A program made the position numbers and the translations under genes. Below are positions 4,870 to 8,929 of a stretch of 8,929 bases of DNA, in pieces. Below the pieces are notes generated by a model. The model saw only the letters and a program-made list of their open reading frames with translations, was not told where the DNA came from and made no database searches. This DNA comes from Phycisphaeraceae bacterium. GTDB taxonomy: Bacteria > Planctomycetota > Phycisphaerae > Phycisphaerales > Phycisphaeraceae. Position 1 is the stretch's first letter; each line of letters begins with the position of its first letter. The stretch covers positions 1 through 8,929 of the forward strand of contig PUMS01000120.1 in the NCBI GenBank assembly GCA_003551485.1, in the 5' to 3' direction.

Positions 4870-6342
4870 TCAGTCGAACAGGCCGGGCTGGGGACGATCC
4901 GGGCCTTGCGCCTGCCGCGATCGGCGGCTGGGCGCGCGGCGGGGCGTTGCGGCGGGAGTCTGGGCTGAAGTGGGTGTGGGTGGGGTTGTCGGCTGATCGT
5001 CGCCGGGCTGGGCGGTGGCATCGCCGGCGGAACCGGGTTCATCGCCGCCCTCGACGGTGCTGGCGAAGCGCCCATCGGCGGTCAGCGTCTCGATGCGCTG
5101 GCCCGGCTGGACCTGCGATGCAGCCCGCACGATGCGGCCCTCACCATCGAAGGTGACGCTGTAGCCGCGGGCGAGCACGCTCTGCGGCCCCACGGCGGCA
5201 AGGTGGCGCTGGAGGGCCTGCAAGCGGTCCTGGGCCTGTCGCAGTCGGCGCTGCAGGGCCTCTTGCAGAGCGGTGGCGGCCTGCTCGAGGCGCTGGCGGG
5301 GCGGCTCGAGCAGGGCCTGGGGCCGGCGGAAGAAGGGGTGCCGCGAGACGGCCTCGAGCCGGGACCGGGCCTGCTGCCATTCCCGGCGCAGGGCGAAGCC
5401 GAGTCGCGACTGGAGCTGGTCCACCTGCCGCCGCAGCGCCTGGGCGTCGGGGATCAGTGTCATCGCCGCCTGCGTGGGCGTGGCGCAGCGGACGTCGGCG
5501 ACGAGTTCGGCGATGGTGGTGTCGGTCTCGTGGCCGATGGCGGCGACCACGGGCAGGGTGCATCGGAAGAGCGCATCGGCCACGAGACGCTCGTTGAAGG
5601 CCCACAGGTCTTCGATCGAGCCCCCGCCGCGTGTGAGGATGATCGCATCGATGCCCAGCCTCGGGCCGAAGCGAGACAGCCGGTCGATGGCCGCGGCGAT
5701 CTCGGGCGCGGCCGATTCGCCCTGGACGCGGACATCCATCAGATGCAGCCGACAGCCGGGCCATCGCCGCGTGGCGGTGTGGAGCACATCCTGAAGCGCT
5801 GCGCCGCTGCGGCTGGTGACGATGGCGACCTTCTGGGGGAACACCGGCAGCGGCTTCTTGCGGATGGCCTCGAAGTAGCCTTCGCGCCGCAGCTCTTCCA
5901 TCAGCGCCTTCAGCCGCAGCTCGAGCGCCCCCGCGCCGACCGGCTCGATGCCGTCGACGTAGAACTGGACGCTGCCCTGGGCCTCGTAGATGTCGATGCG
6001 GCCGGTGGCCACGACCTGGAGGCCATCCTGGAGGCGAAAGCCGACCTTGCGCGCGGCGGTGGCGAAGCAGACGCATCGCAGCGTGGCCTGCTCATCCTTG
6101 AGCGAGAAGAACCAGTGGGTGCGGTCGCTGAAGTTGCTGACCTCGCCGACGATGCGCATCCGCCGCGGCAGGTGCTGGTTGAGCGCCATCTTCACCAGGC
6201 GGGTGACATCGCTGACGGTCAGCGCCGGCTCGTTGCGCGCAGGGGGCGCAGCGGCCGAGGCCGCGGAGTCCGACGGGGCCGTGTCTGGCCGCGTCGAGCC
6301 GGGGCCCGCGGGCGGATCGGTATGGAACGGCAGCCGCGCCAT
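4870..6342 (-). CDS. xseA: Exodeoxyribonuclease VII large (catalytic) subunit
   Basis: This 490-residue protein is the catalytic subunit of exonuclease VII, acting in the cytoplasm in DNA repair and recombination. The first 38 residues are a low-complexity Pro/Ala/Ser extension. The OB-fold for single-stranded DNA binding runs about 39-135 (LTVSDVTRLVKMAL, IVGEVSNF, HWFFSLKDE, VVATGRIDIYE). The nuclease domain follows (about 155-400). It has D185 in SGAALQDVL, R238 in LTRGGGSIEDLWAFNE, and H271 and D274 in AIGHETDTTIAELVAD, matching residues known to be essential in E. coli XseA. Residues 305-385 are a long coiled-coil arm that binds XseB. The tail (430-490) is disordered, Pro/Thr-rich and basic, and ends in QPGLFD. 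The ATG at 6342 was chosen; a longer open frame to 6477 runs into the inverted repeat and is unlikely. xseB follows after 79 bases. Confidence 0.95.
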   Translation of the reverse strand: MARLPFHTDPPAGPGSTRPDTAPSDSAASAAAPPARNEPALTVSDVTRLVKMALNQHLPRRMRIVGEVSNFSDRTHWFFSLKDEQATLRCVCFATAARKVGFRLQDGLQVVATGRIDIYEAQGSVQFYVDGIEPVGAGALELRLKALMEELRREGYFEAIRKKPLPVFPQKVAIVTSRSGAALQDVLHTATRRWPGCRLHLMDVRVQGESAAPEIAAAIDRLSRFGPRLGIDAIILTRGGGSIEDLWAFNERLVADALFRCTLPVVAAIGHETDTTIAELVADVRCATPTQAAMTLIPDAQALRRQVDQLQSRLGFALRREWQQARSRLEAVSRHPFFRRPQALLEPPRQRLEQAATALQEALQRRLRQAQDRLQALQRHLAAVGPQSVLARGYSVTFDGEGRIVRAASQVQPGQRIETLTADGRFASTVEGGDEPGSAGDATAQPGDDQPTTPPTPTSAQTPAATPRRAPSRRSRQAQGPDRPQPGLFD

Positions 6343-6348
6343 CACCAG

Positions 6349-6377
6349 ATCGTCCCGCCCCCGAGCCCGAGCGTCAA
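6349..6377 (-). promoter_or_regulatory. Possible promoter of xseA, near-leaderless
   Basis: The minus strand has TTGACG (6377-6372), a 17-base spacer and GACGAT (6354-6349, three of six matches to TATAAT). Transcription would start at or next to the ATG at 6342, giving a leaderless mRNA. This fits the lack of a clear Shine-Dalgarno site. The -10 box is poor, so the call is tentative. Confidence 0.3.
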
Positions 6378-6443
6378 ACGCCGCGAGCGGAACAGTGCAA
6401 GAGGCCGTTCCAGGACATCCGGGGCAGAGGGCAGCCGGCGAGT

Positions 6444-6550
6444 CGTTGTGGTGCAGGCTTCCAGCCTGCTGCGACAATCGCGGCGGCGGCGACCTGCGAC
6501 CAGCCCCTCTTCAGTGATTGCACACCAAGCTGGAAACCTGCACCACAACG
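6444..6550. repeat. Imperfect inverted repeat element between xseA and trxB
   Basis: Two 25-base arms, 6444-6468 and 6526-6550, are inverted copies of each other with 23 matches. Both differences are C-to-T transitions. The arms are separated by 57 bases. Inside the left arm is a perfect small hairpin, CAGGCT-TCC-AGCCTG (6454-6468). On the minus strand both arms start CAGGYTTCCAGCYTG, so one arm keeps pairing with G-U wobbles. CAGGCTTCCAGCCTG-type palindromes are, from memory, often dispersed in planctomycete genomes. There is no coding capacity. This suggests a small non-autonomous or REP-like element rather than a terminator for either divergent gene. Confidence 0.6.
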
Positions 6551-6552
6551 GA

Positions 6553-6567
6553 CCGGCGGCCCGCCGG
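6553..6567. repeat. GC-rich palindrome beside the inverted repeat
   Basis: CCGGCGGCCCGCCGG is a perfect 15-base palindrome about one central base. It begins two bases after the right arm of the inverted repeat. It may be part of the same element or a regulator site for trxB, 80 bases upstream of its start. Confidence 0.35.
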
Positions 6568-6618
6568 CACACCCCGCCGGGTTCGGGTGGGTGTGTGGTC
6601 GGCTTGTGCCAGCCCCAT

Positions 6619-6624
6619 TACAAT
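6619..6624 (+). promoter_or_regulatory. Possible -10 box of trxB, near-leaderless
   Basis: TACAAT matches the sigma70 -10 consensus at five of six positions and ends 10 bases before the trxB ATG. Transcription would then start around 6631, about three bases before the start codon. The hexamer 17 bases upstream (TGGTCG) is a poor -35 box. No Shine-Dalgarno site exists before trxB, which agrees with a leaderless mRNA. Confidence 0.4.
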
Positions 6625-6633
6625 GCCGCAACC

Positions 6634-7671
6634 ATGAACGAGAAAAAAGAAAATTCGGTCGAAAACGTGGTCATCGTCGGCTCCGGGCCCGCCGGTTGGA
6701 CGGCGGCGATCTACGCCGCCCGCGCTGCCCTCGAGCCGCTGGTCTTCCCCGGCCGCGCTACGGGAAAGGACCTGATGCCGGGCGGGCAGTTGATGCTGAC
6801 CACGGACGTGGAAAACTACCCCGGCTTCCCCGAGGCCATCAAGGGCCCGGATATGATGCAGACGTTCTTCGACCAGGCGATGCGTTTCGGCACCCGCGTG
6901 GTCAGCGATGAGGGTGTGCTGGGCAGCGATGAGGCCAGCGGCGGGCTCTATATGCCGTATCAGAACGTCGAGGAGGTGGACCTGTCGCAGCGGCCCTTCC
7001 ACGTGCGCGGCGATGGCGGCTTCGAGTGCCGCACACACGCCCTGATCGTCGCCACAGGCGCCAAGGCCAACTGGCTGGGGCTGGACAACGAGCAGCGCCT
7101 GGCCCAGTCCGGCGGCGGGGTGAGTGCCTGCGCGGTGTGCGACGGGGCGCTGCCGATGTTCCGCGACAAGGAACTGGCGGTGGTCGGCGGGGGCGATTCG
7201 GCCGTCGAGGAGGCCACGTATCTCACCAAGTTCGCCAGCAAGGTGTACATGATCCACCGCCGTGACAAGCTGCGCGCCAGCAAGATCATGGCCGAGCGGG
7301 CGATGAACCACCCCAAGATCGAGATGGTGTGGAACCACGTGGTGGTGGATGTGCTGGGCGATGACATGATCGAGGCGGTGCGGATCAAGGGCACCAGCAA
7401 CGGCGAGCAGCGCGACATGCCGGTGGGCGGCCTGTTCCTGGCCATCGGCCACACCCCGATCACGGAGTTTCTCAAGGGCCAGGTCGAGGCCGACGACAAG
7501 GGCTACCTGGTCCTGAAAGACTCCTACCGCAGCACCACGAGCGTCGAGGGCGTGTTCGCCGCCGGCGATGTGGCCGACTCGACCTACCGCCAGGCCGTCA
7601 CCGCCGCGGGCATGGGCTGCAAAGCAGCCATCGACGCCGAGCGGTGGCTGGCGGAGAAGGGGCTGGCATGA
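6634..7671 (+). CDS. trxB: Thioredoxin reductase (NADPH, FAD)
   Basis: A 345-residue flavoenzyme that moves electrons from NADPH through FAD and a redox disulfide to thioredoxin in the cytoplasm. Residues 12-39 hold the FAD Rossmann motif (VVIVGSGPAGWTAAIYAAR). GGQLMLTTDVENYPGFPEAI (50-69) is typical of TrxB. The active-site disulfide is CAVCD (C166, C169). The NADPH domain has VVGGGDSAVEEA (183-194) and HRRDKLRAS (208-216), the arginine pattern that favours NADPH over NADH. The second FAD motif is VFAAGDVAD (307-315). It is somewhat longer than E. coli TrxB (about 320 residues), mainly because of extra residues around 92-118. The ATG at 6634 follows from the Rossmann motif position; the frame is open far upstream only because it is antisense to xseA. 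No thioredoxin gene is adjacent. Confidence 0.96.
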   Translation: MNEKKENSVENVVIVGSGPAGWTAAIYAARAALEPLVFPGRATGKDLMPGGQLMLTTDVENYPGFPEAIKGPDMMQTFFDQAMRFGTRVVSDEGVLGSDEASGGLYMPYQNVEEVDLSQRPFHVRGDGGFECRTHALIVATGAKANWLGLDNEQRLAQSGGGVSACAVCDGALPMFRDKELAVVGGGDSAVEEATYLTKFASKVYMIHRRDKLRASKIMAERAMNHPKIEMVWNHVVVDVLGDDMIEAVRIKGTSNGEQRDMPVGGLFLAIGHTPITEFLKGQVEADDKGYLVLKDSYRSTTSVEGVFAAGDVADSTYRQAVTAAGMGCKAAIDAERWLAEKGLA

Positions 7672-7744
7672 GGCGGAAGCGGCGGGGGGCACCTGATGGG
7701 CGATGACGGGTTGGTGGTACTTGGCGTCTGCGGCTGCCTGTCGC

Positions 7745-7778
7745 TGGGTCCGCTGCGCTTGACCCACCCTACCGGGTG
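7745..7778. repeat. Palindromic repeat-like motif after trxB
   Basis: TGGGTC (7745-7750) and GACCCA (7761-7766) are perfect inverted arms around a 10-base loop CGCTGCGCTT. An alternative 5-bp stem CACCC/GGGTG (7765-7769 and 7774-7778) overlaps it, so the two folds exclude each other. The TGGGTC...GACCCACC pattern resembles dispersed palindromes seen in many bacterial genomes, from memory. It could form the 3' end structure of trxB mRNA, but no U-tract follows. Confidence 0.35.
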
Positions 7779-7877
7779 AGCTGGTTGGGGCGTGAAGTCG
7801 CAGGGCGCGCAGCCGACCGACGCTGGAGGCGCGTTTTACGCCCCCGGCCCCTGTTTTGCGACGCGGCTTCCGATCCC

Positions 7878-7906
7878 TTGCCCGGGCCCGTCGGGGGGGT
7901 TACCCT
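7878..7906 (+). promoter_or_regulatory. Weak candidate promoter for the kinase-fold gene
   Basis: TTGCCC (7878-7883), a 17-base spacer and TACCCT (7901-7906) are in promoter spacing 40 bases before the start codon. Both boxes match the consensus only partly, and the region is GC-rich, so this may be chance. Confidence 0.2.
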
Positions 7907-7929
7907 TCTACTGGTACCCAATCCTTTTC

Positions 7930-7937
7930 AGGAAGGG
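7930..7937 (+). promoter_or_regulatory. Strong Shine-Dalgarno site of the kinase-fold gene
   Basis: AGGAAGGG lies 8 bases before the ATG at 7946 and decides that start over another ATG at 7938, which opens a different frame. It is the strongest ribosome site in the window. Confidence 0.8.
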
Positions 7938-7945
7938 ATGTGCCC

Positions 7946-8929
7946 ATGTCCGAGCCTCAGCGGCTTGATCCGCCAGAAGACCGGTTCGACCGCGGCGGGG
8001 TGGTGTCCGTCGCGGTCAGTCCCGAGGGCGAGCCTCAGATCGCCCAACAGGCCAACGGGGACCGCCCGTTCGGCGCTTCGCTCGAGCCGGTGCTCCGCGA
8101 GGCCTGCCAGGGACGCCTTTCACCCGTAAACTGGTTCCGCACCGACTGGCAGCGCAGCGGCGCTGCCACGGGGTACGCCACCTTCCGCGATGATGGGGGC
8201 ATCGAGCAGCCGGTGGTGGTGAAGCTGCCCGTCCCGCCGCAGGAGCGGCAGTGGCTGCTGCGGCTTCAGGACTTCGAGCACGTGGCCCCGCGGCTGTACG
8301 CACACGGCGACACGCTCGGGGGCTACGACATCGCCTGGGTGGTCATGGAACGGCTGGCCCAGGGCCCGTTGAGCGCGGCGTGGGGCGGTGCGGAGTTCGA
8401 CCTGTTCGTCCAGACCGCCGGTCGCTTCTACGCCGCCGCCGCCACCTTCCCCGGCCACGGCCAGCCGCGCCGAAAGGACTGGGAGGCCATCCTCAAGCGG
8501 TCGCGCCAGAGCGTTCGCAGCCACGGCCTGGCCCACGAGCAGCGCTGGACCCACGCCCTCAAGAAAGTCCATAAGAAGCTGCCCAAGTGGGTTGAAACCT
8601 GGGAAGGCCGCGACACCAGCCAGTGGTGCCACGGCGACCTGCACCTGGGCAACGCCATGACCCGTGCCCAGCCGCCGGATGGCCCAGCCCTGCTCTTTGA
8701 CTATGCCGAGGTGCGGCCGGGCCACTGGCTGGAGGATGCGATCTACCTCGAGCACCTCTACTGGGCGCGGCGCCATCGCCTGGGCGATCGCCGACTGTGC
8801 CGCATGATCGCGCGGCAGCGGAAGGAAAACGGCCTGCCCAACGAGCCGGACTGGCCGCGCCTGGCCAGCGTGATGCGCGCGCTGCTGGCCATGAGCACAC
8901 CGGCGATGCTGCACGCCGATGGCGACCCC
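7946..8929 (+). CDS. Aminoglycoside phosphotransferase/choline kinase-fold protein, N-terminal part (3' end outside window)
   Basis: The frame is open from ATG 7946 to the window edge (328 residues). It belongs to the APH/choline kinase-like (protein kinase-like) fold. The catalytic loop is WCHGDLHLGNAM (227-238), with D231 as the likely base and N236 a metal ligand. FDY (251-253) gives the second metal-binding D252, followed by GHWLEDAIYLEH (259-270), matching the family G..xED pattern. PVVVKLP (89-95) supplies the nucleotide-binding lysine K93, and VVMERL (132-137) is the hinge. Residues 1-60 are a polar extension without similarity I can name, and no clear Gly-rich loop is visible. Many chromosomal members phosphorylate small alcohols or are uncharacterised; nothing points to antibiotic resistance. 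The gene is monocistronic at its start, with its own strong ribosome site, and follows trxB by 274 bases. Confidence 0.85.
   Translation, partial: MSEPQRLDPPEDRFDRGGVVSVAVSPEGEPQIAQQANGDRPFGASLEPVLREACQGRLSPVNWFRTDWQRSGAATGYATFRDDGGIEQPVVVKLPVPPQERQWLLRLQDFEHVAPRLYAHGDTLGGYDIAWVVMERLAQGPLSAAWGGAEFDLFVQTAGRFYAAAATFPGHGQPRRKDWEAILKRSRQSVRSHGLAHEQRWTHALKKVHKKLPKWVETWEGRDTSQWCHGDLHLGNAMTRAQPPDGPALLFDYAEVRPGHWLEDAIYLEHLYWARRHRLGDRRLCRMIARQRKENGLPNEPDWPRLASVMRALLAMSTPAMLHADGDP

Noticed and set aside
6340..6477. Longer XseA start at TTG 6477
   Set aside because: The added 45 residues would run through the inverted-repeat element and lack family similarity. ATG 6342 is preferred.
5203..6633. Open plus-strand frame continuing upstream of trxB
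   Set aside because: It is antisense to xseA, whose catalytic motifs are certain. The trxB protein begins at 6634 by family alignment.
6511..7767. Minus-strand open frame opposite trxB
   Set aside because: His/Ala/Val-rich antisense translation without motifs; trxB on the other strand is certain.
8120..8914. Minus-strand open frame opposite the kinase-fold gene
   Set aside because: No recognisable domain; the plus strand has the HGDLHLGN kinase motif and a strong ribosome site.

Overview
The window is high-GC bacterial DNA holding nine protein-coding genes: seven on the minus strand in the left two thirds and two on the plus strand at the right. No tRNA, rRNA, CRISPR array, transposase or phage gene was seen. 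The best guess for the host is a member of the Planctomycetota, probably Phycisphaerae-like. This rests on an ECF sigma factor beside a membrane protein whose transmembrane and outer part looks like a planctomycete pseudopilin (DUF1559-type) domain, on the weak or missing Shine-Dalgarno sequences, and on the wide gene spacing. It is an inference, because no marker gene is present.

Left part (1-2460, minus strand). An ECF sigma factor (2460-1816) is followed 59 bases later by its likely partner, a single-pass membrane protein with an anti-sigma-like N-terminus and a pseudopilin-like outer domain (1756-650). A candidate intrinsic terminator (574-622) abuts a good sigma70-type promoter (TTGACA, 17-base spacer, TAGAGT; 543-571). 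That promoter drives the N-terminal part of an unknown coiled-coil/linker protein (339-1, cut by the window edge) through a leader of about 195 bases with two tandem hairpins.

Middle (2461-4496). A 412-base gap with paired CACGTG palindromes and a possible cloverleaf-like fold separates the sigma pair from a tightly spaced two-gene cassette. The cassette encodes a three-helix membrane protein with a long helical cytoplasmic or periplasmic region (3976-3062) and a 60-residue single-pass protein (3055-2873). Neither is recognised. A further 520-base gap without a convincing gene lies upstream of the cassette.

Right part (4497-8929). xseA and xseB encode the two subunits of exodeoxyribonuclease VII. 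They are transcribed leftwards, divergently from trxB (thioredoxin reductase). The xseA-trxB intergenic region carries a 107-base imperfect inverted repeat, apparently a small palindromic mobile or REP-like element. It also has one possible promoter facing each gene, placed so close to the start codons that both mRNAs could be nearly leaderless. After trxB, a 274-base spacer with a palindromic repeat-like motif leads to a kinase of the aminoglycoside phosphotransferase/choline kinase fold, cut by the right edge.

The genes do not form one pathway. The two coherent units are the sigma factor with its membrane partner (signal-dependent transcription) and xseAB (DNA repair). The most unusual points are the pseudopilin-like domain built into the sigma-linked protein, the unknown two-gene membrane cassette, a possible sliding-clamp-binding peptide at the C-terminus of XseA, and the inverted-repeat element.
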